Source of the DNA: Baylisascaris procyonis
Lineage: Eukaryota > Nematoda > Chromadorea > Rhabditida > Ascarididae
DNA: 64,000 bases
Direction: 5' to 3'
NCBI GenBank assembly: GCA_037389465.1
Contig: JAZARR010000087.1
Span: forward strand, 1 to 64,000
Shown: positions 49,504 through 61,932 of the stretch, one piece after another
Numbering within the stretch: the stretch's first letter is position 1
Layout of the letters: every line of letters starts with the position of its first letter
The notes under the pieces: generated by a model
Database searches by the model: none
Seen by the model: only the letters and a program-made list of their open reading frames with translations
What the model was told of the DNA's origin: nothing
Translations under genes and position numbers: made by a program

Positions 49504-52500
49504 GAAAATTGCACAGAAATTCTTGAAGAAACTTTAAAATCCTGCCTCGCGGCTTCGCCGCTTCGACGGAATCTGGAATCGAGCTCAGCCTGGTACGTGA
49601 AAGGAAACCGCAGCATCGCTGCTCCACGAGTTCACCTAGTTCACGGAACATTCTAAAGAAAGATGTGAAAGAAACTTTGACCAAATTGCAGGTCGAGTTC
49701 GTTCATGAATGAAATTGGATTTTTAATTTTCCTTAAATTTCAAGAATACTGAAATTTCATAGTTAAAACTGAAATGCTGTATCTCTTTTGAGAATTATTG
49801 ATTTTTTCTAATTCTTTTTTTTCTACTCCTAGCATTTGTGACTCGCTGAGGTGAGCCACAAGTTGTAAAATGGAAGGGGGATAGTGAAATAAACCCCGTG
49901 AAGGTACCATTCCCACTGAACTGAAATTTCAGTCTAGAATAACTCGTGTTTGAATGTATCGATTTTTTTCAAACTTTCAAGACCTTTGGAGACTTTGTAT
50001 TTGAAGTGGATTTTAACCTTAATACTCAATTCTAGCTTACCTTTCCAAAGTCATCCGGTGGGAGGGGGCGGGTTTGGAGGGGCATTATAGGTCGAGAATG
50101 AGTCGGCGGATTTTCGCATACATGTACTCGTTCGATAGGCGGTCAAAAATTATTAACATAAATGGCGCGATTTACCCAATTAAGAGTAATTTCAATGTCT
50201 TGTGGTACTTGCAATATGCAATTGCCACTCTTAACTATGGGGCCTAAAATTGCGGGGCCGCTTTCTAGACACTCGATTATCGTTGGGAGTTGAAAACCAC
50301 TCCACTGAACTTGCAATGGCGAGTGGTACCCGAAAATATATCCCATGACCCATAATGGTACCCACCCGCCTACCCGAATCGTTCCACCAGAATTCCCAAA
50401 ATCACGATTTTGCCGTTTTCTGCGACTCGGTATCTCAGCACAGGTTCAAGCTACCACAGTAGGACTTTTGACGTTTGATGAGAACTCGGCGAGCTTACTT
50501 GAATGGAAGTTGAAAATTTCAAATTCCTTCAAAATTCATCGTGTTGTGGAACCCGCAAAATCGCGTTTTTCCGATGGTAAGGTTACCCCCTCAGGATATT
50601 GTTAGAAAAATTTTCTCGCTTCAATTTGATTCATCCTTATATCAAATGAAAGATCTTAATGAGTGAGTTTCGATGATATGAAAAGTTTTAAAATTTTTCC
50701 AAAATTTCAAACACTTGGAAGCCTTTAAAGTTGAGAAAAGTTGAAAATTATGTAAACTGCAAGTGAGTTGGAATTGCATCAATTTTTATCGGGTTTAGTT
50801 TATTGGATTCAGAATTAAGTTCTCTTCTAGATGGTACTAAAATTTTTCTGAAATTTTAAATGCTGAAATTTTTTTGAAATTTCATTTTTCTCTTAACGTA
50901 TTTTTTTGATTGTTTTTGCAAAATGTGCAGCTCCTCACAGCGATCACTGCTATATACTATTAGTAGTATTTTTTCAATTACTTGCTTACTTACAGCCCTT
51001 CAAAGTTTTAAATCTAAACTTTTTTATTAGCCATAATTTTTCTAAATTTTTTCTTCTATACATCTTAGATATCACCAACACACACGATTTGAGCAAAAAA
51101 TTGCTCACTTTTCGGATAGAATATCTTTTTGACTGTTTTAGTCTTCTGCTTAGCTCAATCTGATTGACAATAGATGCATATGAAAAGTTACAGCGAGAGG
51201 GTTAAAGCGACGCTTTCACCTTTTTGAAATTCCCACAATGAGCAGAGAAAAAGGAGTGTTTAAATTCTTTAAACTGAGTCCCTATTTATTTCGAACTAAG
51301 TGCAAGCAAATATTAGCGATCATTAGTTGCTTGCGGTTGTTCCGCATTATTGCATGTTATTGCATATTATTGTCATTATTGTGATTACTAACAATAATAT
51401 ACAATGATATAAGTAATATGCGATAATATCCAACAACATAGAATAATAGGCAATAATATGCGACAGTTTGCAATACTACACAATATTATACAATTCCGTG
51501 CGATAATATACGACAATATACAATAATGTAGAAAAGCATGCAATAATATGCGGTCATATGCAATAATACCCAGTAACATCGAATAATATAGAATTAGTAC
51601 AGTAATATGCAATAATTTACAATAATGTGCAGTATTGCGCAATAATATACAATGAACTGCAATAACACACAATAATATACAATAAAAATACAATAATAAA
51701 TAAAAATACAATAAAAAATAATATACAATAAAATGAGATAGAGAAATAGCGCCATCAAGGGAGCAATGAGAACTAATCGACATTTTGCTCTACCGACGCG
51801 AAGCATTTAGCCAGTGTCGAATTCCGGTTGTTACCGAATATGTTTGAGAAATGCCGATTAGTTGCCGGACTAAGATATGCGAAAAAAACTGAACTGCTGT
51901 TGCAACCGGAAGAGACAATCCATTCACTGAGAAACAGATGAAACCTTGGTCTCCAAACAAGATTTCTACTGAAAGGTGTTTGTGACAAATCATGTGAACC
52001 TTGTTTTGCTAATGTAGCCTCCTTGGCTTTATTCCAGCGGCAATTGCAAAATGGCTAAGGAATAGGTCCGACGTCGAGTTCGGTCCAGTCTCCCTTATAG
52101 AGAGTAACAGTTTGAACAACTGAATACCCAAAAGTTTCATTCCGTTCTTGCCCTCATCCAAGGTGCACTAATCCTCTTGACTTTTCAGCATAATCATGAA
52201 TTCAGTCTAAGGTATGACTGGATACTATGGAATACCTGTCTTCACCCAAGTGAACGACAGTATTTTCCTCCATTTCCTCAACAAATCCACCTTGTTCGAG
52301 AACATTTCTTTGCAGAGGTCGCCATCTGTGGAGGTCGTGGGTGTATTCGGGGAAGTAGTCTGGTGAAGATTTGTCGCAAAAATCCTCTCCTTGATCCCTT
52401 CTTCACTGGACACCTAAAAATCCCTAAAAATATTGCAAGAATCGCCCCTATGTATTATTTTCTCGTTTTCAATTGTTTTCAACGCATTTAGCAACTGTTG

Positions 52501-53125
52501 GGCTTGGCGCCTCACACGTCATATCTCGTAGTTGGATGGGGAGAGACAATTCCGATTTTCCTTGTTTTGAATGACCTGCACATAATGCATTCGTTTATTG
52601 AGTCCACAGTGGATCCACTGTTTCTTTTTTCGCAGTAACTCGCCACCTCGTAATCTGCAAATGGCAAATGGCTCATAATTTCCCACTGTCTTTAATTAAT
52701 CAAACATTTCGATTTTTACTGACTGCGAATTTTTTCCGCATCATCTGCAAAAATGATGAACAATGACATAAAAAGGCGAAGATATCGAAACTTTAGTGTT
52801 TAAAAAATCCCCTTTTAAAATTTTTTTGTGATGATGTTTTTGATAGTAACCAAAGATTATGACACGGCAATTAAATTATGACATTAAAAGGATGGTATTT
52901 TCCATCCTCTCATATTTTCTTCTCAAGACCTGTTCAGCTAGTTAGCAAGAACTGATCACTGCCCTCGTTTCACGATATCGTTACATTTGTTGAGTAATTC
53001 TGATCGATTCATCTATGACAAACAAATGGTGGTCGTGAGTGTACTGTAGAAGTCTTCTCATGAGAGCATTTTCTCATCCGTATCGTATCCCGTTGCATAT
53101 ATGCTCATAGATGAATGTATTACAG
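49504..53125. other. AT-rich region right of the array, no gene recognised
   Basis: Sequence similarity to the array stops in the spacer at about 49503. The region is rich in AAATTTCA-like words and short A/T runs. None of the open frames resembles a known protein, and I found no exon of SMC3 here although such exons would be expected upstream of 53126. Confidence 0.5.
51340..51735. repeat. Degenerate 10-bp minisatellite, partly inverted
   Basis: From about 51390 the sequence drifts through copies of a 10-mer close to AATAATATRC, about 30 copies. Left of about 51385 the same word appears in the opposite sense (GCATATTATTG), so the block is a loose palindrome that could fold back on itself. 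Confidence 0.8.
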
Positions 53126-53894
53126 ATGCGCAACCTTCATCCATTACCCTTGGATTCGAAAATATACGAAAACTATTCGCTGAAGGAGTTGGATGAGAAG
53201 CTCTCTGAAGCATTGCAACACTTACGCGAGTGTAAGGATGTTAATGAGGCAGCGGTTTATCAGTATGAAGAGGCGAACGCACAGTGGGAGGAACACAAGA
53301 GAAGTTTCGAGAATAAAGAGAAGTTTCGATCAGAATAGAGCCGATCTAAAGGCTGGCTTTTTTTACCGTCTCGCTTAGAAATATTGCTTGCGGATACCTC
53401 ATAGAGGATTGCATTTCTATTACTCAGTTGCTTAGTAGGATCGGAGAGGAAAATTACGTGGACGATAGCGTCCGGTGACATGGAAACGTTTGCAACAAGT
53501 TGCATACAAAAAGCTTTTCCAGTTCTTAAGCCATGTGTAAGAGTAAAATATGGCAGACTGTCGTGAACAAAACGAAGTTGATGGTCGTATGTAGACGACA
53601 GAAAAAGATAAAGAAGAGATCGACGGTTTATTAGAAAAGAGATCAAAAAAGTTAAGGTCACAATGCACGCGAAGTAAAACCAACAAGCTGCGCAGGCCTG
53701 TCAAAAATTCGGCAATATAAAAGCAATAAACGAAACAACGACAATCGAAGGCAAAAGCCTTGATTTAGGGCAGGTTAAGCGAATTGAGCGATATAGTACC
53801 GAATAAACGTGACACACCTTTAGAATATGGCACTTATTGTCAACTGTCTCGCGGCCTGATACAATGAAGCGCAATATAAGCACAAGAGAAACGA

Positions 53895-53925
53895 GGTGTC
53901 GGGCGACTGCTTTCGTGCCGACACC
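53895..53925. repeat. Perfect 8-bp inverted repeat with 15-nt loop
   Basis: GGTGTCGG at 53895-53902 pairs with CCGACACC at 53918-53925. This could be a transposon end hairpin, but no matching second end is seen. Confidence 0.7.
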
Positions 53926-54157
53926 CAGTTATCAATGTATCACCGTCTAACTCGTGCGGCTGACTCTATTCACCGCAGTTTCTTTTCTCCCGCGCTGGGG
54001 TTGATTCTTCGGGCTTGTGGCTACTCGACAACTCGAACAGTGAATGAACTATAATTGGTTTCAACAAAGGAACTGGCCTGTTTTGACGAGGGCTCGTCCG
54101 CTTGCGCCCTTTTCCTTCTTTTTGCGCTTGGCTACACCAACCTTCTGGTTGGTCCGT

Positions 54158-54227
54158 CCCAAGTTTGTTCACACGGTTCGGGAGACACCTTTCTGCTTGG
54201 CGATTCGCCCGACACCTCAAACTTGGG
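54158..54227. repeat. Perfect 10-bp inverted repeat with 50-nt loop
   Basis: CCCAAGTTTG at 54158-54167 pairs with CAAACTTGGG at 54218-54227. A smaller hairpin, CCAACC/GGTTGG, lies just to the left. Function unknown. Confidence 0.7.
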
Positions 54228-55573
54228 TAATGAAACCTTTAACGTACTTCGGAAACAACGTAAAAACGCGATATACTCGAAAGACGAATGCAAAACCATC
54301 ATAAAACATGATCTGAGTCAAATGCGATGATTCTGGTGATGAGCTAACGAAAAGGTACAAACAAATGACAAGGAGAAAGCAAAGAACGTCACAAACTATT
54401 GACGAGATCGCAGAACTTTGGGGCAATCAACAAGTAACCATGAGAATCAAGTTTAAATTCAGAAAAAACAATAAAGAAGAAAGTACTGACAATTAAAGCA
54501 AAGCCGCTACACTTACACGCTTATACACGACGCATTAGAAGACACGCGCTTACACACGACCGCAACGCAGCATTAGAAGACGCTATAGTCGCTACAGCCA
54601 GAGATCAACTTAGATCGTTCTTTGAGTTATTGCGTTGATACACAGTTTGATTTACTGTGTGCAGCAGCCCACTAACTCACTCGCGAATCTTCGCGACACA
54701 GAGGATAGACTAGAACAAAATTATGAATTTTGACGTATTTTGCGATGATAGTATTTGCATCTGCATCATTTCGGTGTTCGTATTTTAGTGCTAAATGGTG
54801 TTTTTATAATTTAATTTTGATGACCAGTAGGCTTATATTTCTGAAATATTTCGAAGAACGGAAGAATCATTTTTTCTCGAAGGTGTTTGTTTGTTGATTG
54901 GACGCAATGAGTTTCTTTTTTGAGATGTATGGGAAGCGGCTTTCAATTGTGATAGCTTTTCTTTGCTATTTTCGATGCTTTCTTTCTTGAGTTTTTCTTA
55001 GGTAATGTTGCTGGTTTTGGATAGTATTAAACGGAAAGTTGCTTATAATTTGTTATCGGCTAACGAAGGTGCTGTCTTTTTAGGCCATTGAAGATACGCT
55101 GAAGGTGTCGAATCAACGTAAATATGACGCCATTGAGCTGACATTCAGACAAGTATCGAAAGAGTTTCGCTCGGTGTTCCAAAAGCTGGTGCCTGGTGGA
55201 TGTGGCAGCATCGTCATGCGAATGAGTCGGGTAGGTCACCGCTTTATATGCATAATCTGTTAACAAGGCTCTCTTGAATCTTGCATTGTACTTGTGCCAC
55301 TTTTTATGGGTCTTCTCAATCCGGAGTTCCCAACCATGCAAATTCGAACAGAGGCAGCTTTCTTCTGCATGAAACTTGGGTGGTTCATTCCTCTATTGTA
55401 GAGGACGTTGAAGCCTAGATGCACATAGTATGCCGTAATCAGATTGATCTCATTCGGAGGTTTTTTCTACGGATTGGAGTGGATTTGCAATGTCTTATTT
55501 TCAGAGTGATTCAGAGCGTGGCGATCGACCCAATGCATATCCAGTCGAGGCGTTTGTCGGCGTTTCGGTGAAG

Positions 55574-56461
55574 GTGGGTTTTATACTTTCCGCTTCGATA
55601 TTCTCCTTCCCTCATCTTCCCAGATTTTTAGAGTCTGGAGTTTCCTACCTGCTCCCCCATGCTCCCCCCTCTTTCCCCGATCATTCGATTGAAAAGAAAT
55701 TAGTGCAACAATGTTGTGTAGCCTGAAGATGCGGGGATAACTTTAATGAGTGCATCATGGCGACGTGTACACTTACCTATATCTGTTTGGCACTAGTTTC
55801 GGCTTGTTGGTTACGGAGTTTGCATGATGATTTTTTTGATAAAGATGGTCTGCATCATTTGGGTCCATTAACGCCAGTCCCAGCTTAATTTCACTCGTCA
55901 TCATTGTTAATATTTATGGGTCGTATAAGATCTCCTAAATAATTTTCCTTCGCTTGAAAGGAAATTTTTTTGTTTAAGATCTCATTATACAAAGGTCCAT
56001 GGCACGAAAAAGCTGTTTAGAGATCTGTGACAAAGACAGCGCAATATATATTCATGCAAATCATCGCAATAGGCTAGCTGATTTCTTACGCTAGTGAGAA
56101 ATTATGTGACGCATCCTGTATTTCAAGCGATTCGAACTCTCATGCGAATCTCTTAAAAGGAATGTTTTTGTGTTCTTGCAAGTTCGTGTTTGCAATGCGC
56201 GTCATGACGGTGTTATGTTTGTGCACGTTAGTGTCTGTATATATCTGTGTTGGCGTTTCAATTGAGGAACCGCTAAAGCTAAAGTTGTGGCATTGATGGA
56301 TATGCCACTGGATGATTTCATATACCACACGTTCTTCCTTCAGGTCAGGAAGAGTTGTAAATATATAGAGACGTTTCATGTCCAGTCGGATTGTATTTGA
56401 CTCCGGTTGAGTCACAGCGAATGAAAAAGACGCAATCTTCCAGAGGGATCGGCACGGTATA
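55574..56461. other. Sequence between SMC3-like exon C and the BEL element
   Basis: Starts with a normal GT donor at 55574. The expected next SMC3 exon, with the LSGGQK signature and Walker B, is not found in any frame. No other gene is recognisable. Confidence 0.55.
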
Positions 56462-56719
56462 TGTCGCGTAAAGTGCGAAAGTCATAATAAAATTCCAGCG
56501 AAATAACTGAGAAGATTTCGCTGCAGATTTGATGGGAATGGAAACATAGAATCGCCACATTGCTGTGAGAAGATCGTATGTTTCCTCCCTTTGTTGTCAT
56601 TCCAGACAACTGTATTTAACTCGTCATCTCATGCCTTTGTCTTTGTCTTCCTTAGTGCGAAGCTATCCCCCGCTTAGCCCTCGCTGCCGCCGCATTTTAT
56701 TTTTGCCGCATTTGCGACA
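56462..56719 (+). repeat. 5' LTR of the BEL/Pao element
   Basis: Begins TGTCGCG at the point where similarity to 63829 starts, and ends ...GCGACA, 5 bp before the primer site. Length is about 258 bp. It contains AATAAA near its start. The right border is inferred from the CA end and the primer site, not from a second complete LTR. Confidence 0.85.
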
Positions 56720-56724
56720 AAATT

Positions 56725-56742
56725 TGGCGACCCAGGCAGGAT
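56725..56742 (+). other. Primer binding site, probably tRNA-Arg
   Basis: Starts TGGCGACCCAG, complementary to the 3' end ...CTGGGTCGCCA of animal tRNA-Arg species such as Arg-CCG. It does not match the tRNA-His of the neighbouring array, whose primer site would read TGGTGCCCAAG. The Arg assignment rests on about 11 bases. Confidence 0.65.
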
Positions 56743-56846
56743 CGACGGATTTATTTCCTCCGGATCCTGCAAATCTTCGATTTCTGCGCACTGCTTTCTG
56801 CGACTGATTCGCAACTTGCGGTTCTGCTGAATATATTTGCTGCACA

Positions 56847-58510
56847 ATGGCCCGTCGAATGAAAGCCTGGCTCGAGCCCATGATCCAAGAGCTAAAATCG
56901 ATCGTCGGACGGATCCCACCAACTGAGGAGGACATCGATATATTCCAGGAAAGTCCTTTTCAGATTACCGCTTTTATAAAACGTAGAGATTGCCTGCGAC
57001 ATTGCTTGAAAACTGTAACGCGCCTCATTTCGCAAATTGAAAGCAAGCACGAAAAGTGGGTTGAATTTTTGGAAACTCTAAGTGATCCGCGAGCGACAGA
57101 AGCAGAGACTAAGGCGTACGAAGATTACGTCACCTCGCCAAATAGCTTTCTCTATCTGTGCGAGCAAGCCAAAACCATTGCTGATCAACTAAACGCTAGA
57201 ATCTCTAACATCACTGACGTTCTGAAAACTTTACAGTCTTCGGCTTCGTCACGCACCGCGCTATTGACGCAAGAGTGTCCTCGAACTTACAAGCAATTTC
57301 TGCTGCTTCGCCTTCTGAACCACAAATAAGCAGCCACGTTGCTTTGCCTCAGATCCAACTCAGAAAATTTTCTGGAAATCCTAAAGAGTGTACTGGATTC
57401 TGGGAAACATTTAATTCTGCTGTCGGCCACTTGCCAAAAGTGCAGCGCTTAAATTACCTGCTTTCGCTACTTGAAGGCCCAGCAGCAACCGTTGCCCAGG
57501 GCTACACTATAACGGAAAGCAGCTTTGATTTGGTGGTAACTGCGCTAAAATGAAATTACGGAAATGCGGCCGTAATAACAGCCAGCTTACACACCGAGTT
57601 GCAAAATCTGCCCAGCGACAATGGGTCACAACTCGTGCCAACTGTACAGGCAGTCGAAAGAATACTAAGGCAGCTTGAGCAAGCAGGCGAAAATCTTGAC
57701 TCACCTTTGCTGGCATTTACAATTGAGCAGAAACTTTCGCAGCGAATAAAAAGACGAATCAGCGAATGTAAGGCTCTAGACCCAGAATGGAATGTAGGAA
57801 AATTACGAGCGAAACTTCAAGAATTAATGACAGCCGAGCTGTTATACATACAGTCCTATCAGCAAGCGCATCAAATAATACGCAGCATGCCGAAAGAGCC
57901 GCAAATCAAAACATCTTCGTTTTTCGCTGAGCAAAAACAAGAGGAAAAGCCGTCAAAGCCATGTGCGTTCTGCGGTGAATCACATTGGAATCGTAACTGC
58001 CCTTCGTACAACACAACAGAAAAAAGAATTCAGCGAGCGAATAAACTTCAGTTGTGCACAAGATGTTTGAAAAGGGGACATGCACTACAAAATTGCAGAG
58101 CAACGCATCACTGCTACTACTGCCGAAACTCTAATCAAAATTCACTCCTGTGCATACAGAGATGCAAATCGCAGGAAAAAGGGAAGAGTGGTAAAGACCA
58201 GCCCACTTCACCTGAAGAAGTGATTGGTGCAAATATGGCAGCTGGAAATAAAGCACTGCTGTTCTGTAAAGAGGTAGTGGTCTCCAACCCTTATAAAGCA
58301 AACTGTCGAACAAATGCTCTAATGTTTTTTGACTCGGGCAGTCAAAAGTGGTACATAGCAGCGCGCTTAGCGAATCGGCTGCGGCTGACCACAACACCAC
58401 AAAAGCTGAGCATAAGCACTTTTGGTGATAGTGCGCCGCAATTATTCAGTCAAATCGAACTTTTATTTCCTTTCAACTTCAGAACGGTACCTGCAAAGCT
58501 GTCAGAGTAA
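56847..58510 (+). pseudogene. Gag and protease region, broken
   Basis: The first frame (56847-57329) is a helical N-terminal Gag starting MARRMKAWLEP. The next, from about 57275, carries the DUF1759-type core (QLRKFSGNPKECTGFWETF) and is interrupted by TGA at 57551. Zinc knuckles follow near 57963-58140: one CX2CX3HX4C, one regular CX2CX4HX4C, and a third (CYYCRNSNQNSLLC) without its histidine. The aspartic protease motif FFDSGSQ is at about 58325-58345. The frame ends at 58510 and continues in another frame, so protease and RT are no longer joined. Confidence 0.88.
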
Positions 58511-59898
58511 GCACAATTAAGCGAATCACTAGCAACCTAGAAGTTGTCGGTGATAACATTGAAGCGAACTTTGGTGATCTGAAGCCATCAGAGCTGCCGC
58601 GAAAAATTCGCTCTCCAGACATTCTGATCGGTCATGACTATTTCAGTGACTTTATTCCACTTGCGGGAATCAAACGCCTAGGAAACGGCTACGAATTAAT
58701 TTCCACTAAAGTTGGCTATATTTTGTCGTCCAAACAGGCCGAAAAGAATGAAATAGCCCAGGCGGTGGTATGTACTGATGAACAAATGCCAGAAGACGCT
58801 CACGAAGAAATGGAATTTGCAAACGAGCATCCTTCCGACCAAATCGAGCAGATGTCCAACTACTGGAATTTGGAGTTACTTGGTATTCGAGATTCATCAA
58901 CCGAGCACGAAGACTAACAGGCAATGGACATGTTTAAGGGAACGGTGAAGAGAATCGATGGTCGCTATTCAGTGAGCCTCCCATTCAGAGACTCTGTTCC
59001 ATATATTCCACTGAATTTTGGCCTAGCATTTGGTCGATTACTTTCAACTTAGAAGCGCCTACAGAACGATCGCGAGCTTCTCGAAAAATATGACGCAATC
59101 TTCTCTCAGCAGAAGGACTGTGGAATCATCGAAGAAGTACTACCTAGAGAGGAACTAAAACCCGCTTCCAACGTTGTCCACTATCTGCCACATCAAGCAG
59201 TAATTAACCCCCATAAGACGACTACAAAGATTCGTGTAGTTTTCGACTGCTCTTCCAAATCGAGAGGTACTAAAAGCATCAACGAAGCAATTATGAGAGG
59301 ATCAGTTTTACCTTCGAATTTAGGCGGTATACTGCTTCGATTCCGCTCAATGCCTATCGCTATCACAGGAGATTTAGAGAAGGCGTTTCTACAAGTGGCT
59401 CTCAATAAACCAGACCGAGATGCGACTCGCTTTCTATGGTTGTCTGATATCAACTCACCGCCATCTCACAGCAACCTAAAGATCTTTCGCTTTGCGAGAG
59501 TCCCGTTTGGACTCAACGCAAGTCTCTTCCTCCTCGCAGCAACAATCAAAACGCACCTGGACTCGTACGATGACGTAGCGTTAGCTGAAGAAATTTGGAA
59601 GAACATTTATGTGGATAACGTGCTGATCAGTGCACGTACGACGGAGGAGGCTCTCGATAAGTTCGAACGCATGAAGAAACTATTCGAAGACGCACGAATG
59701 AACATTTGCGAATTTCTGAGCAACGATGCGACCTTCAATGAAACAATTCCAGAAAAGGATCGTCACGGAACAGCTAACACGAAAATACTAGGAGTGCGTT
59801 GGGATACTGTAGCAGACTATATTCAGTGGAAAGTAACTCCACCGAAGCAGCCAGTGATGACCAAACGGCAACTATTGTCCTATATCGCTGCTCAATAA
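58511..59898 (+). pseudogene. Protease C-terminus and reverse transcriptase, broken
   Basis: One frame with stops at 58915, 59050 and 59896. After the protease tail (ILIGHDYF) come RT motifs: KIRVVFDCSSKS, GDLEKAFLQVAL with the first catalytic Asp, RVPFGLNAS, and IYVDNVLIS at 59605-59631, where the usual YVDD box reads YVDN. The second of the paired aspartates is thus replaced by Asn. I believe this occurs in some Pao-clade elements, so it need not be a lesion. The enzyme copies the element's RNA into DNA. Confidence 0.9.
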
Positions 59899-60617
59899 GA
59901 TCCTACCGGTCATATTTCTCCACTATTCACTCCATTGAAAGTAATTCTACAAGACCTATGGAGAAAGAATCAGAAGTGGGACGAGAGATTACCGAAAATA
60001 TAACCGAGCAGATTAATAGCATATGCGGCGAATGGAGTGACCGCACAATTAAAGTACCGCGATTCGTCATAAAAGGCTAAACTGCACGGCAACTTCATTG
60101 TTTCACGGATGCATCGAAGACAGCGTACGCTTCAGCCGTTTACATTCGAACAGAAACGAACTCAGAAGTTGAATGTCATCTGCTAATATGCAAGACTCGA
60201 CTTGCCCCATTCAAAGGATCCACCATTCCGCGTCTGGAACTTATGGGAGTTCTTATTGGAACGAGGCTGCTTGAATACACATCACAACAGCTGCAGTTGG
60301 AAGACGTCGACAAATATATTTGGACCGACAGTCAGTGTACTTTACAACGAATTCGCTCCAATGACGCGCATCAGAAAGATCGATTCGTAGAAAATCGGCT
60401 GAGAGAAATTCGGAAAACGGGTGCCATATTTGGATACATTCCTTCAGATTCCAATCCGGCCGATATTCCTACGAGGGGTAGTGACATCAGCGATCTGATC
60501 AATAACAAATTATGGTGGCACGGACCACATTGGCTTCTCCATTCTAGTGACCACTGGCCACAATTGGTAACTAACAAGGCTGGCTCAAAAGACGATGCCA
60601 CCCAGAAGACTTGGTGA
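59899..60617 (+). pseudogene. RT connection and RNase H region, broken
   Basis: Starts in the RT frame (DPTGHISPLFTPLK, LQDLWRKNQKWDERL), then shifts frame near 59990. Stops at 60001 (old frame) and 60078 (new frame). RNase H acidic residues are seen in CFTDASKTAYAS, PRLELMGVLIG and IWTDSQCTL, followed by the Pao-typical NPADIPTRG and WWHGPHWL. The frame ends at 60617 and overlaps the integrase frame. Confidence 0.88.
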
Positions 60618-61932
60618 CAGAAATAACAACGACGATGCGCACACACTGCAGACCTGTGAAATACACGATCGTTCATCGACTATTATCAACGTCACGCGTT
60701 TCAGCAAATGGTCCCGTCTACTGCGAACGACAGCATGGGCATTGCGAGCAGTAGCCTGCTGCAGAGGAAAATGTCCTGAAAAGGGACCGCTAAAGGGCAT
60801 CGAAATATCTCGAGCTGAAGAACTACTGGTGAAGCAAGCTCAAAGAGAGGACAATTGTCTGCAGGAGAGAGAAAAGTGGAACGCTCATCTCGACAATGAT
60901 GACTTGTGGAAGTGCGAAGGTAGAATGAAATATGCTTCATCACCACTGTTGATCTATTTGCCTGCAGACAACCGCATAACTCAGTTGCTTATTTTGCACA
61001 TCCATGAGGAACTTTTGCATGCTGGAATCTCTTCAGTTCTCGCGAAGATGCGTGAGGCATACTGGATCCCTCGTGGTCCTCAGGCCACAAAACGAGCTCT
61101 AAATAATTGTTTTCATTGTCGACGATGGAAGTCGAAGCCCTTTCAAATGCCCCGAATGCCACCTTATCCACCGGAACGAGTATCGAAGCATCCTCCTTTC
61201 GAAAACACAGGTGTCGATTATATAGGACCGTTCACGGTACGTTCCGATGAAAAGGATGGCACAAAACGATGGATTTGTCTGTTTACTTGTTTCTCGACTA
61301 GAGCAGTACATCTCGAAGTCCCATCTGACCTATCCGGGCCAGGTTTCATTCAGTGTTTGCATCGCTTTGTCTCGAGAAGAGGACTCCCTAAGAGAATGCT
61401 GTCGGACAACGGCACACAGTTCGTCTGGGCTCGATCTGTACTAACCACTGCATCTAAAGTGCACCAAATGGACAACGAAATTCTCGACTACTGCGCTGCA
61501 CACAATATTCAGTGGTCATTCATTACTCCACTCGCGCCATGGCAAGGCGGCATCTATGAGAGAATGGTCGGTCTCGTGAAAAGCAGTATGAAGAAGACAA
61601 TTGGACGCAAAATGCTGACGCAAGAAGAGCTTCAAACGCTGACAACAGATATTGAAGCAGTGGCAAATTGCCGTCCAATTACCCCCCTATCATCGGAGAA
61701 TACGATAGTTCTACGACCAATCGACTTTCTGCTGCCACACGGTAATTCTTCACCAGGAATATTCAGAAGCCTGGAAAATGATGTGCAAGATCCAACATAC
61801 CGTGACCCTAACGACATTCGTGGAAAACTTTTGAAATACTGGGAGGAAACGACAGCAAAACTCGATAACTTTTGGACGATATGGCGAGAAGAATACCTCA
61901 TGATGTTGAGGGAACGGTACCAAACATCATAA
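60595..61932 (+). CDS. Integrase domain of the BEL/Pao element (longest open frame)
   Basis: 445 codons without a stop, the best-preserved part of the element. The H2C2 zinc-binding region includes [10 protein letters not shown] and NCFHCRRW. The DDE core is visible as [17 protein letters not shown] and [13 protein letters not shown]. Integrase inserts the DNA copy into the host genome. It lies in a different frame from RNase H upstream and the DUF5641-type tail downstream, so it is only a piece of the original polyprotein and its ATG is not a natural start. Confidence 0.92.
   Translation: MPPRRLGDRNNNDDAHTLQTCEIHDRSSTIINVTRFSKWSRLLRTTAWALRAVACCRGKCPEKGPLKGIEISRAEELLVKQAQREDNCLQEREKWNAHLDNDDLWKCEGRMKYASSPLLIYLPADNRITQLLILHIHEELLHAGISSVLAKMREAYWIPRGPQATKRALNNCFHCRRWKSKPFQMPRMPPYPPERVSKHPPFENTGVDYIGPFTVRSDEKDGTKRWICLFTCFSTRAVHLEVPSDLSGPGFIQCLHRFVSRRGLPKRMLSDNGTQFVWARSVLTTASKVHQMDNEILDYCAAHNIQWSFITPLAPWQGGIYERMVGLVKSSMKKTIGRKMLTQEELQTLTTDIEAVANCRPITPLSSENTIVLRPIDFLLPHGNSSPGIFRSLENDVQDPTYRDPNDIRGKLLKYWEETTAKLDNFWTIWREEYLMMLRERYQTS

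Larger units (their letters stand above)
53339..55083. other. Long gap between SMC3-like exons A and B
   Basis: About 1.75 kb with no exon or gene I can identify. It contains two sizeable inverted repeats (listed separately) and the palindromic TCGCGAATCTTCGCGA near 54682, which together suggest remnants of a mobile element. Confidence 0.5.
53126..55573 (+). pseudogene. SMC3: SMC3 (cohesin) C-terminal exon fragment
   Basis: Three exons match the region between the distal coiled coil and the C-terminal ATPase lobe of SMC3, the cohesin subunit that pairs with SMC1. Exon A starts at 53126 after TTACAG (coiled coil, LPLDSKIYENYSLKELDEKL). Exon B is 55084-55230 (RKYDAIELTFRQVSKEF, then VFQKLVPGG). 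Exon C is 55505-55573 (YPVEAFVGVSVK). B and C have normal AG and GT borders. Alignment with human SMC3 places the end of exon A at 53332, but the next bases are GAATAG, not GT, and the frame hits TAG at 53336. The head (Walker A), hinge, signature motif and Walker B exons are absent from the window on either side. It is therefore either a broken partial copy, or the end of a gene whose other exons lie elsewhere or were lost in assembly. Confidence 0.8.

Noticed and set aside
53895..53925. Helitron 3' end hairpin.
   Set aside because: No CTRR end follows at the expected distance, and no Helitron protein or 5' end is visible.
56725..56742. BEL element primed by the array's tRNA-His.
   Set aside because: The primer site is TGGCGACCCAG, while tRNA-His would need TGGTGCCCAAG.
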